Positions 14,305 through 22,263 of a stretch of DNA of 28,091 bases are shown here, piece after piece. The translations under genes and the position numbers were made by a program. This DNA is from Beijerinckiaceae bacterium (GTDB taxonomy: Bacteria; Pseudomonadota; Alphaproteobacteria; Rhizobiales; Beijerinckiaceae): NCBI GenBank assembly GCA_947455285.1, contig CANGOK010000007.1:1-28091 (forward strand). Reading direction: 5' to 3'. Position 1 is the first letter of the stretch. Every line of letters begins with the position of its first letter. A model generated the notes under the pieces. It was not told where the DNA came from. It saw only the letters and a list, made by a program, of their open reading frames with translations, and made no database searches.

Positions 14305-15963
14305 TCAGCCGTTGGAATAGATGTCGCGGTCCTTGGTCTCCGGGAGGAAGAGCAGGCCGATGACAAAAGTCGCCATGGCAACCACGATTGGATACCAGAG
14401 GCCGGCGAAGATATTGCCGGTCGATGCGACGATGGCGAAGGCCGTGGGAGGCAGGAAGCCGCCGAACCAGCCGTTGCCCAGATGGTAGGGCAGGGACATG
14501 CCGGTGTAGCGAATGCGGGTGGGGAACAGCTCCACCAGCAACGCGGCGATGGGCCCATAGACCATCGTGACGAAGATCACGAGGATGAACAGGATGCCCA
14601 TGGCGTTCAGAGCGCGAGGATCACCAAGCACGCCTGAAATGCTCGGCTGCTTCAGGATGCTGGGGTCGCCTGCCTTGGGATAGCCCGCCGCCTGCGCGGC
14701 CGCCACAAGCTCCGCGCCGGTCTTGTCGGCGACGGAAGCGTCGGTTCCATTCACGGACGCTTTCAGCTCTGAGCCGGCAGGGCCTTCCACCAGATCGTAG
14801 TGGACCGAGTTGGTGGCCAGCGTGCGACGCACCACGTCGCAAGGCGCTGTGAACGTGCGAACGCCAACGGGGTCGAACAGATTGCTGCAGGTGGACTTGT
14901 CTGCGGTCAGCACGACCTTCACGTTCTGCGTGGCGTTGTACAGGGCCGGGTTCACCGTGACAGCGAGCTTCTCGAAGAGCGTGAAGTAGCTGGCCGCGGC
15001 GATGAGGCAGCCCGCGAGCAGGATCGGCTTGCGGCCGACCTTGTCAGAAAGCCAGCCGAAGAAGATGAAGAAGGGCGTGCCGAACAGCAGCGAGAAGGCG
15101 ATCAGCAAATTCGCCGTGGTGCCATCCACCTTCAGGGTCTGGGTCAGGAAGAACAGGGCGTAGAACTGCCCCGTATACCAGACCACCGCCTGACCGGCCG
15201 TGCCGCCGAAGAGGGCGATGATGCCGATCTTGGCGTTTTCCCACCGGCCGAAGGCCTCGGTCAGGGGCGCCTTGGAGACGCTGCCTTCTTCTTTCATCTT
15301 CTGGAAGGCGGGCGATTCAGCCAGCTGCAGGCGGATCCAGATGGAGACCGCCAGCAGAACGATGGAGACGAGGAACGGAATGCGCCAGCCCCAGGCCGCG
15401 AAGGACTCAGGGCTCATGCTCAGGCGCAAGGCTAAAATGACCAGCAGGGAGATGAAGAGGCCGACTGTGGCGGTCGTCTGGATCCAGGATGTATAGAAGC
15501 CGCGCCGGCCGTGCGGCGAATGTTCCGCCACATAGGTCGCGGCGCCGCCATATTCACCGCCCAGCGCTAAGCCTTGGGTTAGGCGGCAGAAAATGAAGGC
15601 GGCGGGGGCAGCGTAGCCGATAGACTCGTAGCTTGGCAGCAGGCCCACCACGAAAGTGGCGAGGCCCATCAGGGTCATGGTGACGAGGAAGGTGTATTTG
15701 CGGCCGATCAGGTCGCCAAGGCGCCCGAAAAACAGAGCGCCGAAGGGGCGCACTGCAAAGCCTGCGGCGAAGCCGAAAAGCACGAATATGAACTTCGCGG
15801 TTTCATTCGTTCCGGGCACGAATGCGGTGGCGATATTGGCTGCGAGCGAACCGGCAAGATAGAAATCGTACCATTCGAAGACGGTGCCTGCGGAAGACGC
15901 GATGATGACCTTGCGCTCTTCCCGGGTCATTGGCCGTTGCTTGTCGGCTATAGCCATGCTCAT
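14305..15963 (-). CDS. MFS transporter, metabolite:H+ symporter (MHS) type, with large periplasmic insert
   Basis: 552 aa, inner membrane, 12 predicted helices. MHS-family features: SSAGTVFEWYDFYLAGSLA at the first helix, the MFS motif GRLGDLIGRKY (80-90), GLALGGEYGGAATYVAEHSP (131-150), GRRGFYTSWIQT, the repeat of the MFS motif SDKVGRKPIL (306-315), and ELFPTRIRYTGMSLPYHLGNG (479-498) near the end. Relatives carry organic acids, osmolytes or aromatic acids with protons. Compared with the usual 420-450 residues it has about 120 extra residues (roughly 335-453) between helices 9 and 10, predicted to face the periplasm and holding Cys359 and Cys375. Start ATG 15963 follows GAGAGGAA at good spacing. 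Substrate unknown. Confidence 0.92.
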   Translation of the reverse strand: MSMAIADKQRPMTREERKVIIASSAGTVFEWYDFYLAGSLAANIATAFVPGTNETAKFIFVLFGFAAGFAVRPFGALFFGRLGDLIGRKYTFLVTMTLMGLATFVVGLLPSYESIGYAAPAAFIFCRLTQGLALGGEYGGAATYVAEHSPHGRRGFYTSWIQTTATVGLFISLLVILALRLSMSPESFAAWGWRIPFLVSIVLLAVSIWIRLQLAESPAFQKMKEEGSVSKAPLTEAFGRWENAKIGIIALFGGTAGQAVVWYTGQFYALFFLTQTLKVDGTTANLLIAFSLLFGTPFFIFFGWLSDKVGRKPILLAGCLIAAASYFTLFEKLAVTVNPALYNATQNVKVVLTADKSTCSNLFDPVGVRTFTAPCDVVRRTLATNSVHYDLVEGPAGSELKASVNGTDASVADKTGAELVAAAQAAGYPKAGDPSILKQPSISGVLGDPRALNAMGILFILVIFVTMVYGPIAALLVELFPTRIRYTGMSLPYHLGNGWFGGFLPPTAFAIVASTGNIFAGLWYPIVVAMATFVIGLLFLPETKDRDIYSNG

Positions 15964-16265
15964 GGTGGATTCCTCTCTTGATCAATCCTGCGCCCCAGCT
16001 CCTCGACCGAACCGCCTGACGCTTCGAATGATTATGTGGCGCCTATTGCGCCGTCACTACAGTTTCCGCCTCAAATATTCTTGATTGGCCAAGACCGCCG
16101 GATTTCCGGTGGTCTTGGCGGCAGCTTACACCACTGCCTGTCGCATATAATAGAGCGAAGCAGGGACCCGCGTCGATTCAGCGGTCATGACACCTTCGTC
16201 TAGCGACACCCGATCGGCTACTGCCAATGTGGTGCGTTTCGACGCCCGACCGCGTTCGTTGAGCG
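15964..16265. other. 302-bp intergenic region upstream of the MFS gene, downstream of rlmB
   Basis: No convincing gene or RNA gene is seen here. It contains the ribosome site of the MFS gene at its left end, a long stem-loop at 16088-16119 and a short GGCGC/GCGCC inverted repeat near 16038. Open frames in it are shadows running into neighbouring genes. A promoter for the MFS gene should lie here, but none is clear. Confidence 0.4.
16088..16119. terminator. long stem-loop downstream of rlmB
   Basis: A 14-pair stem with one G.T pair: GCCAAGACC-G-CCGG, loop ATTT, CCGG-T-GGTCTTGGC. It lies 146 nt past the rlmB stop on the minus strand and upstream of the MFS gene. There is no adjacent T-run, so it may be a Rho-assisted end, an RNA-processing or stability hairpin, or an intergenic repeat. 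The structure is certain; the role is not. Confidence 0.55.
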
Positions 16266-17117
16266 TTAGTCTTGCGCAGGGCCGAGTTTCATATGCGTCA
16301 TCGCCAGAGCGACCGCGCAGGCGTTCGACACATTCAGACTGCGAATGGCGCCGGGCATGTCGAGCCGCGCCAGCACGTCGCAATTTTCGCGTGACAGGCG
16401 GCGAAGGCCCTTTCCCTCAGCGCCCAGAACCAGCGCCAGCGGCCTTGAGAGCGTCGTATTTTCCAGCGAGGCGGGCCCGTCTGAATCAAGACCGACGCGC
16501 AGATAGCCCATGTCACCCAATTTTTCGAGCGCGCGGGCTAGATTGACGACGACGCAAAGCGGAACATGCTCCAGTCCGCCCGAGGCGGATTTCGCCAGCA
16601 CCCCGGTCATGTGCGGCGAGTGGCGCTCGGTCGTGACGATGGCGTCCACGGCGAAGGCGGCGGCGGTGCGCACGATGGCGCCGACATTGTGCGGGTCGGT
16701 GACCTGATCGAGCACCAGCACGAGGCCGTTGGCCGGGAGATCGGCGATATCCAGGGATTGCAGGGGCCGGGCCTCCAGCAGCATCCCCTGATGGACGGAA
16801 TCAGGCGGTAGGCGGGTGGAGATCTCGTCCAGCGATACGATGGTGGGTTTGACATCGCGAGCGGCGATCTCGGCGGAGAGCCGTTCTGCAGCTTCCGCCG
16901 TCGCCCAGAGGCGCAAGATTTCTCGACGGCTCGACCGCAGGGCTTCGCGAACGGGATGAAAACCCCAGATCTGCGCCACATCCGCTGGCGGGCGATGGCG
17001 GGGCTCCTGCCGGGAAAAACGCCTTCCGCCCGCGGCCCCGCCAGGGATGGCGGAGCCAGTTTCGCGCCGATCCTGGGGTGCGCCCTTACGGCCTGAACGA
17101 AAATCCTTGCGCGCCAC
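16266..17117 (-). CDS. rlmB: 23S rRNA (guanosine-2'-O)-methyltransferase RlmB, SpoU/TrmH family
   Basis: 283 aa. A basic N-terminal extension of about 45 residues is followed by the SpoU substrate-binding domain (IWGFHPVREALRSSRREILR) and the knotted SPOUT methyltransferase domain with its three motifs: LDQVTDPHNVGAIVRTAAAF, LVLGAEGKGLRRL and IRSLNVSNACAVAL. RlmB methylates the ribose of G2251 in the peptidyl-transferase P-loop of 23S rRNA using SAM. GTG 17117 is chosen because GAGAGG lies exactly 6 nt upstream; an in-frame TTG two codons earlier would touch the ribosome site. It is divergent from tRNA-Tyr, an arrangement often seen in alphaproteobacteria. The related tRNA-Gm18 methylase TrmH is a less likely identity. 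Confidence 0.92.
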   Translation of the reverse strand: MARKDFRSGRKGAPQDRRETGSAIPGGAAGGRRFSRQEPRHRPPADVAQIWGFHPVREALRSSRREILRLWATAEAAERLSAEIAARDVKPTIVSLDEISTRLPPDSVHQGMLLEARPLQSLDIADLPANGLVLVLDQVTDPHNVGAIVRTAAAFAVDAIVTTERHSPHMTGVLAKSASGGLEHVPLCVVVNLARALEKLGDMGYLRVGLDSDGPASLENTTLSRPLALVLGAEGKGLRRLSRENCDVLARLDMPGAIRSLNVSNACAVALAMTHMKLGPAQD

Positions 17118-17196
17118 CTGCAACCTCTCATCGCGAACTCGGGGGCAGTCTTGTCACGCCAGAGGGGCTCACGCAATCAAAGCGTCATTTTCCGGG

Positions 17197-17225
17197 TTGA
17201 CGGGCGCGCTCCTATTGCGGATAAG
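17197..17225 (+). promoter_or_regulatory. probable promoter of tRNA-Tyr
   Basis: TTGACG (17197-17202) and GATAAG (17220-17225) are spaced by 17 nt, a good match to a sigma-70 promoter in a GC-rich genome. Transcription would start around 17232, giving a leader of about 60 nt before the tRNA. The boxes are visible; use in vivo is inference. Confidence 0.55.
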
Positions 17226-17292
17226 CGCGGCCAGATGAGGCCTTGCTTCGCGGCGGGGCTTCTTCGGGACGCGCCGCTTGCGGTCGTGTACC

Positions 17293-17377
17293 GGGGGAAT
17301 GTCCCGAGCGGCAAAGGGGGCGGACTGTAAATCCGCTGGCTATGCCTTCGCAGGTTCGAGTCCTGCTTCCCCCACCA
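17293..17377 (+). tRNA. tRNA-Tyr (anticodon GUA)
   Basis: 85-nt class II tRNA. Acceptor GGGGGAA (17293-17299) pairs with TTCCCCC (17367-17373), then discriminator A and encoded CCA (17375-17377). Anticodon stem GCGGA/TCCGC with loop CTGTAAA, anticodon GTA at 17327-17329; a long variable arm; T-arm GCAGG-TTCGAGT-CCTGC. The long variable arm and A73 are typical of bacterial tRNA-Tyr. No second tRNA (such as the tRNA-Gly often found next to it) is seen, and no repeated tRNA 3' end that would mark an integrated element. Confidence 0.97.
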
Positions 17378-17512
17378 CCACCTTCCAAATATTTGATTTC
17401 AGACGCCAAAGGCGTCTCATCCCAGAAAATTCCCTTGGGCGCCTCGGCCGATACGGCTTGCCAGTGCGCCAATCCGAGGGTCTGATGCCCCCATCCAATC
17501 AAGGGGGAAATA

Positions 17513-18271
17513 ATGCGCCTGCTTTCGACCTTCGCCGCGCTGGCACTCGCCATCGGGTTGCCGTCTGTCAGCCTCAAGGCTGCGGAGATCACCGTTCTGT
17601 CCGGCAACGGCGGGCGTCCTGTCGTGATTGAACTGAGCGGGCGCTTCGAAAAGGAGACCGGGAACAAAGTGAACATCGACTTCGCCGTCAATCCGCAGGT
17701 GCGCAAGCGCGTGCTGGACGGCGAGGCCTTCGACGTCACGGTTCTCAATCCGCCGGTGCTTGATGAGTTGATAAAGGCGGGGAAGGTCAAGGCGGACACT
17801 CGCACGGTCATCGGCCGCATCGGCATCGGCGTCGGCATCAAGCAGGGCGCGCCGCGTCCAGACCTTTCGACCGCCGAAGGCTTCAAGAAGGCTTTGCTGG
17901 CGGCCAAAAAGGTCGCCTATCCCGAAGAGGGCGCGAGCGGCATCTACTTCGCCAATCTCGTGAAGCGCCTTGGCATCGAGGAGGAAATGAAGTCTCGTCT
18001 CATGCCCATGCCCGGCGAATATAATGTCGAGGTCGTCGCCGATGGCGCGGCCGACATGGTCGTGGTCGTCGCCTCGCGCATCTATGGCGTGAAGGGCGTT
18101 GACATGGTCGGCCTGCTGCCTGACGAGCTTCAGACGTGGATCGGTTTCGCCGCAGGCGTCAGCGCCAATGCGAAAGATCCCGAGCTTGCGCTGAAACTGG
18201 TCAAGGCGCTCGCGGCGCCATCCGCCGAGCCTTTCATGCGGCAGGTCGGTTTGCAGCCCTTCGTGGAGTAA
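17513..18271 (+). CDS. ModA-like periplasmic substrate-binding protein
   Basis: 252 aa. Signal peptide MRLLSTFAALALAIGLPSVS with cleavage near LKAA-E (about residue 24), then a type-2 periplasmic-binding fold of the molybdate-binding (ModA) superfamily: ITVLSGNGGRPVVIELSGRF, then DVTVLNPPVLDELIKAGKV, IGVGIKQGAPRPDLSTAEGF and a late VVADGAADMVVVVASR segment. ModB and ModC are absent, and relatives without them often bind ligands other than molybdate, so the symbol modA is not given. GGGGGAAATA precedes the ATG. It lies 135 bp after tRNA-Tyr and 79 bp before the lyase at 18351, from which it is separated by a perfect hairpin. It may be the first gene of the catabolic cluster or an independent unit. 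Confidence 0.8.
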   Translation: MRLLSTFAALALAIGLPSVSLKAAEITVLSGNGGRPVVIELSGRFEKETGNKVNIDFAVNPQVRKRVLDGEAFDVTVLNPPVLDELIKAGKVKADTRTVIGRIGIGVGIKQGAPRPDLSTAEGFKKALLAAKKVAYPEEGASGIYFANLVKRLGIEEEMKSRLMPMPGEYNVEVVADGAADMVVVVASRIYGVKGVDMVGLLPDELQTWIGFAAGVSANAKDPELALKLVKALAAPSAEPFMRQVGLQPFVE

Positions 18272-18286
18272 GGCCGCTTCGGCGTT

Positions 18287-18312
18287 GGCTTGACGGGTCC
18301 GCCCGTCAAGCC
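18287..18312 (+). terminator. perfect hairpin between binding-protein gene and lyase cluster
   Basis: GGCTTGACGGG (18287-18297), loop TCCG, CCCGTCAAGCC (18302-18312): a perfect 11-bp stem 15 nt after the stop of the ModA-like gene and 38 nt before the lyase start. There is no T-run after it, so it may be a partial terminator or an mRNA-stabilising hairpin that lets the first gene be expressed differently from the rest. Confidence 0.55.
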
Positions 18313-18350
18313 CTATCCCGCAGAGCGCTTGCCGTCCGTCAGAGGAAACC

Positions 18351-19244
18351 ATGTCTCTTCCCCAAAAGCCGACCACTCGTTTCCGCGCCCTGATCGCAAG
18401 GCGTCAGATCACCATGATCCCTTCGGTCGGCGACGCCTTTTCAGCGCGGCTCATCGCCCATGAGGGCTTCGAAGCCCTGATGAGTTCCGGCAATGCGACC
18501 TCGGCCATGAAGCTTGGCATGCCGGACGTCGGCGTGATGACGCTGAAGGAAAACGCCGACAACGCTGGCCAGATGGCGGCGGCGAGCGGCCTGCCGGTCT
18601 TCGCCGACGCCGACACTGGCTATGGAAACGCATTGAACGTGCGCCGCACGATCATGGAGTTTGAACGCGCAGGCGTCGCCGCCGTGATGATCGAGGATCA
18701 GGTCAGCCCCAAGCGCTGCGGCATGCTGGCGGGCAAGAGCGTGATCCCCTGTGGTGAAATGGAAGGCAAGGTGAAGGCGGCGCTCGACGCGCGCAGCGAT
18801 GATGATTTCGTCATCTGCGCACGGACCGACGCCCGCGCCGTGGAGGGACTCGACAGCGCCATCCGCCGCGCGCAGGCCTACCAGAAGGCTGGCGCCGATG
18901 TGATCTTCGTCGAGGGACCGAAGACCATCGAGGAGGCGCAGGATATCGCTCGTAATCTCGATGTCCCGCTGCTCTACAACATCACCCCCACCGGCAGCGT
19001 GCCTGCGCTGGATGTTAAGACGCTTGAGAGCATCGGCTATCGGCTCTTGTCCTGCTCGGTCTACATGCTGCTCGCCGCGTTGCCTTCCATGCAGAATTTT
19101 CTGCGTGTGCTGAAAGAGACGGGCGATGTCGCGAAGGCCGGGGCGGGCGCCGCCTCGATGAGCGAATATCTCGATATTCTGCGCCTGGATGATTGGCAGA
19201 GGCGCGAGGCTTTGTTCACTCCGCCCGCGTCGAAGGACGCGTGA
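18351..19244 (+). CDS. isocitrate lyase/PEP mutase-family C-C lyase (first copy)
   Basis: 297 aa, cytoplasmic TIM barrel. Metal-site motif FADADTGYGN (Asp86, Asp88), then MIEDQVSPKRCGML with Glu115, Asp116 and catalytic-loop Cys123 (PKRCG as in methylisocitrate and dimethylmalate lyases), CARTDARAVEGLD and VIFVEGPKT. The Cys in the KRCG loop marks a C-C lyase rather than a phosphonate mutase. Such enzymes split 2-hydroxy-3-carboxy acids into a 2-oxoacid plus a second acid (for example 2-methylisocitrate to pyruvate and succinate, or 2,3-dimethylmalate to pyruvate and propionate). The exact substrate cannot be assigned. GAGGAAACC precedes the ATG. First gene of the cluster that also holds LeuCD-like subunits and a second lyase. 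Confidence 0.85.
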   Translation: MSLPQKPTTRFRALIARRQITMIPSVGDAFSARLIAHEGFEALMSSGNATSAMKLGMPDVGVMTLKENADNAGQMAAASGLPVFADADTGYGNALNVRRTIMEFERAGVAAVMIEDQVSPKRCGMLAGKSVIPCGEMEGKVKAALDARSDDDFVICARTDARAVEGLDSAIRRAQAYQKAGADVIFVEGPKTIEEAQDIARNLDVPLLYNITPTGSVPALDVKTLESIGYRLLSCSVYMLLAALPSMQNFLRVLKETGDVAKAGAGAASMSEYLDILRLDDWQRREALFTPPASKDA

Positions 19245-19296
19245 GCGTCGCCCCCCAGAAATTCATGCCGCCTCAAGGCGGCGACAGGAGAGAATG

Positions 19297-20379
19297 ATGC
19301 AAGCTTGGATCAAAGGGTTGCTCGTCGCAGCCACGGCGTTGACCGCCACTGTCTCGCGCCCCGTGCAGGCGCAGGAATTCTACACCGGCAAGACGCTGAC
19401 CATCATCGTGGGCCTCGCCGCGGGCGGTTCAGCGGATACGCTGGTGCGCCTTTTCGCTCCGCATCTGAAAAAGCACATTCCCGGCGAGCCTTCCATCATC
19501 GTGCAGAACATGCCCGGCGCAGGCGGCGTTCTCGCCTTCAACTATATCTATGAAAAAGCGCCGAAGGACGGCTCGCAGATCATCCTGTCCCTGTGGGACC
19601 CGCTCGCTCAGGCGCTCGGCAATCAGGGTCTGCGGGCGCGTTATGACCAGTTCCCTTATCTCGGCGGCATCGCGGATGTGCGCGTGAACTACATGCGCGT
19701 CGACGCCGTGCCGGGCGGGTTCAAGAAGCCCGCCGACATCATGAAAGCGAAGGATCTTATCATCGGCGCCTATGGCACCACGGATCTCTCCGGCATTCTC
19801 GCGCATCTGTCGCTCAAGACCCTCGGCGTCGAGCATAAGATCGTGAGCGGCTATCGCGGTGGGGCGGATGTGTTCCTCGCGTTGCAGCGCGGCGAGGTGA
19901 ACTTCCACAATACGAGTCTTGCGACCTATCGCACGCGGTCCAAGAGCTTCATTACTTCGGGCGAAGGCGCGGGCCTCTCCTATCTCCTGGCCTCAGATGA
20001 AAAGGGCGAGTATCGCCGTCGTTCGGATGTGACCGACATGCCGGCGTTCCAGGACCTCTATAAGGAGATCCACGGCAAGGCGCCTGAAGGTCCACTCTGG
20101 AACGCCTTCAACTGGACCGTTCAGCAGTTCGGCGATCTCGCCTATGTCGGCATGGCTGCGCCGGGAACATCGGACGCCACCTTGAAGATTTTGCGCAAGG
20201 CGATCGAGGATACGATGAATGATAAGGAGTTCATCGATGAGTCCATTCAGCGCAATGGCTTGCCCTTCGATTACGTGGGCATGGAAGAGGGCGCGAAGAT
20301 CTTCAAGTCGCTCTCCGGCGTCTCGCCTGAGATCGTCAAGACTCTTCAAGAGAGCATGGAGAGCATGGGCGGCAAATGA
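19297..20379 (+). CDS. TctC/Bug-family solute-binding protein (cluster copy 1)
   Basis: 360 aa with a signal peptide (MQAWIKGLLVAATALTATVS, AxA-type end at PVQA-QE). TctC pattern: FYTGKTLTIIVGLAAGGSAD, then PSIIVQNMPGAGGVLAFNYI and YRGGADVFLALQRGEVNFHN. It shares with the copy at 23823 features not seen in the two TctC proteins near 6-8 kb: a WDPLAQAL segment, a PGGFKKPADI segment, an H-N/H-S-T-S segment after the GEV motif and an insertion near the C-terminus (KEIHGKAPEGPLWNAFNW). GGAG lies 6 nt before ATG 19297; ATG 19294 directly before is too close. It probably binds a carboxylate processed by the enzymes around it; ligand unknown. Confidence 0.88.
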   Translation: MQAWIKGLLVAATALTATVSRPVQAQEFYTGKTLTIIVGLAAGGSADTLVRLFAPHLKKHIPGEPSIIVQNMPGAGGVLAFNYIYEKAPKDGSQIILSLWDPLAQALGNQGLRARYDQFPYLGGIADVRVNYMRVDAVPGGFKKPADIMKAKDLIIGAYGTTDLSGILAHLSLKTLGVEHKIVSGYRGGADVFLALQRGEVNFHNTSLATYRTRSKSFITSGEGAGLSYLLASDEKGEYRRRSDVTDMPAFQDLYKEIHGKAPEGPLWNAFNWTVQQFGDLAYVGMAAPGTSDATLKILRKAIEDTMNDKEFIDESIQRNGLPFDYVGMEEGAKIFKSLSGVSPEIVKTLQESMESMGGK

Positions 20380-20400
20380 GCCTGTTGGGGAGGCTGCGGC

Positions 20401-20820
20401 ATGAAACAGAATCGGCGGACCGTGCGGATCGAATGGGGTGACTGCGACGCCGCAGGCATCGTCTATTATCCGCGCTATTTCGAAATGTTTGACGCCAGCA
20501 CCTCCTATCTCATCGAGGCGGCGAGTGGCTTGCGCAAGCGAGACGTCGTCGCCCGTTATGGACTCGTGGGCTGGCCGATGGTCGATACGCAGGCGAAGTT
20601 CAGCAAGCCCGCCACCTTTGGCGATGACATCGACATCGTCAGCGAATTCGTGGAGCTCGGCCGCTCCAGCTTCAAGATCCACCACCGGGTCTTTCATGGC
20701 GACGAACTCGCCATCGAGGCATGGGAGACGCGCGTGTTGGTCGCCACCGATCCTTTAAAGCCGGGCCGTCTGCGCTCGGCGCCGATCCCTCCTGAGCTGC
20801 TGGCGCAGTTTCAGGGCTGA
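20401..20820 (+). CDS. hotdog acyl-CoA thioesterase, 4-hydroxybenzoyl-CoA thioesterase type
   Basis: 139 aa single hotdog domain. The motif EWGDCDAAGIVYYPRYFEMF at residues 11-30 holds the catalytic Asp16 of the 4-HBT/YbgC family; PMVDTQAKFSKPATFGDDID (about 59-78) and SFKIHHRVFHGDELAIEAWE follow the usual strand pattern. These enzymes hydrolyse acyl- or aroyl-CoA to the free acid and CoA. A strong ribosome site (GGGGAGG) lies 7 nt before ATG, 21 nt after the TctC stop. In this cluster it could release the acid from the acyl-CoA that IorAB makes, or a CoA-bound starting compound; this is inference. Confidence 0.87.
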   Translation: MKQNRRTVRIEWGDCDAAGIVYYPRYFEMFDASTSYLIEAASGLRKRDVVARYGLVGWPMVDTQAKFSKPATFGDDIDIVSEFVELGRSSFKIHHRVFHGDELAIEAWETRVLVATDPLKPGRLRSAPIPPELLAQFQG

Positions 20821-20856
20821 AGTTTCAGAACAAGACAATCAGACAGAGGAAAAAGC

Positions 20857-22263
20857 ATGGGGCGTTCGTTATTCGACAAGATTTGGGACGCCCATGTGGT
20901 TTGCAAGCGGATGGATGGCCGTGAACTGCTGTTCATAGACCGCCACATCACCCATGAGCTGCATGCGCCGCACGCCTTCAAGAAGTTGAAAGAGGCCGGA
21001 CGCGTGGTGCGCCGTCCCGACATCACCTTCTCGGCGCTCGATCATACGCCGGCCTCTACGCCTGGGCGCGACGATACGACCAATCCCGAAGGCAAGCCCT
21101 TCATGGACGCGGTGCGCGCGGCCAGCCGCGAGAACAAGGTGCGCGTCTTCGATCTTGGCGACGCCGAGCATGGCATCTCCCATGTCGTCGGCCCGGAGAT
21201 CGGCATGGTGCTGCCCGGCGCAACCCATGCGGTGCCTGACAGCCACGCCTGTACGGTTGGCGGCCTTGGCGCGCTGGCCTTTGGTTGCGGCACCACCGAG
21301 CTTGAACATGTGCTGGCCACGCAGGTCATGGCGTTGGTGCGGCCCAAGCGCATGCGCGTCCATCTTGAAGGCAAGATCGGCGCGCTCGCGAGCGCCAAGG
21401 ATGTCGCGCTGAAGGTGCTGTCGCAGATCGGCGTATCTGGCGGTCGCGGCCATATCATCGAATTCGCCGGGCCGGTGGCGCGCGCTCTTTCCATTGAAGG
21501 GCGCCTGACCCTGTGCAATCTGACCATTGAAATGGGTTCGCGCAGCGGCCTTGTGGCGCCTGACGACAAGACCTTCGAATGGCTCCATGGCCGCCCCTGG
21601 GCGCCCAAGGGCGCCATGTGGGATCGTGCGCTCGCTTATTGGCGCACCTTGCCAAGCGACGAGGATGCCGTCTTCGAGCGCGAGGTCATCGTCGATTGCG
21701 ACGGCCTGCAGCCGCAGATCACCTGGGGCACCGACCCCGCGCAGGTGATCGAGGTGAACGGCCGCGCGCCTGATCCATCCGCTCTGCCAGTTGAGCAACG
21801 CGGCGCAGTTGAGCGCGCGCTCGACTACATGGGTCTTAAACCCGGTGAGAAGATCGCGGGGCTCCCTGTGCATCGCGTGTTCATCGGATCCTGCACCAAT
21901 GCGCGCCTGCCGGACCTGCAAGAGGCGGCCCAGATCGTGCGCGGTCAGCATGTTGCCGATGGCGTCTTTGCGCTGGTCTCGGCAGGCTCGGCCAGCGTCA
22001 AGCGCGAGGCGGAAGCCATCGGCCTCGACAAGATCTTCCGCGACGCCGGCTTCATCTGGGGCGAGTCTGCTTGCTCCATGTGCGCGGGCGCCAATGGCGA
22101 CGGCGGCAAGGCGGGCGAGCGCATTCTCTCGACCACCAATCGTAATTTCGAAAATCGACAGGGCAGGGGTGTGCGCACCCATCTGGTCGGCCCGGCCCTG
22201 GCCGCCGCCGCCGCAATCGCCGGTAAGATTGTCGATGTTCCCCAGATGAAGGCAGGCGACTGA
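20857..22263 (+). CDS. LeuC-like aconitase-family dehydratase, large subunit
   Basis: 468 aa. The overall line follows 3-isopropylmalate dehydratase large subunits (SLFDKIWDAHVV, then FIDRHITHELHAPHAF, FGCGTTELEHVLATQ, WGTDPAQVIEVNGR). [4Fe-4S] ligands are present: Cys346 in FIGSCTNARLPDL and Cys406/Cys409 in ACSMCAG. Two signature regions depart from leucine-pathway LeuC: the usual GDSHTATHGAFG reads PDSHACTVGGLG (127-138), and the region after the second Cys pair reads CAGANGDGGKAGER where LeuC normally has CLAMNxDxLxPGER. With the lyase neighbours this suggests a paralogue for another hydroxy-diacid (hydratase or isomerase). A genuine LeuC cannot be excluded. GAGGAAAAAGC precedes ATG; TGATG overlap with leuD. 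Confidence 0.88.
   Translation: MGRSLFDKIWDAHVVCKRMDGRELLFIDRHITHELHAPHAFKKLKEAGRVVRRPDITFSALDHTPASTPGRDDTTNPEGKPFMDAVRAASRENKVRVFDLGDAEHGISHVVGPEIGMVLPGATHAVPDSHACTVGGLGALAFGCGTTELEHVLATQVMALVRPKRMRVHLEGKIGALASAKDVALKVLSQIGVSGGRGHIIEFAGPVARALSIEGRLTLCNLTIEMGSRSGLVAPDDKTFEWLHGRPWAPKGAMWDRALAYWRTLPSDEDAVFEREVIVDCDGLQPQITWGTDPAQVIEVNGRAPDPSALPVEQRGAVERALDYMGLKPGEKIAGLPVHRVFIGSCTNARLPDLQEAAQIVRGQHVADGVFALVSAGSASVKREAEAIGLDKIFRDAGFIWGESACSMCAGANGDGGKAGERILSTTNRNFENRQGRGVRTHLVGPALAAAAAIAGKIVDVPQMKAGD

Noticed and set aside
17293..17512. tRNA-Tyr as an integration site of a mobile element
   Set aside because: No integrase is nearby and no repeated copy of the tRNA 3' end was noticed downstream.
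17212..18376. Minus-strand open frames across tRNA-Tyr and the ModA-like gene
   Set aside because: They overlap a secure tRNA and a clear exported protein; no supporting motifs.
20869..22182. 437-codon open frame on the minus strand
   Set aside because: Fully antisense to the LeuC-like gene, whose motifs and cysteine ligands are clear; no ribosome site or domain in the antisense product.
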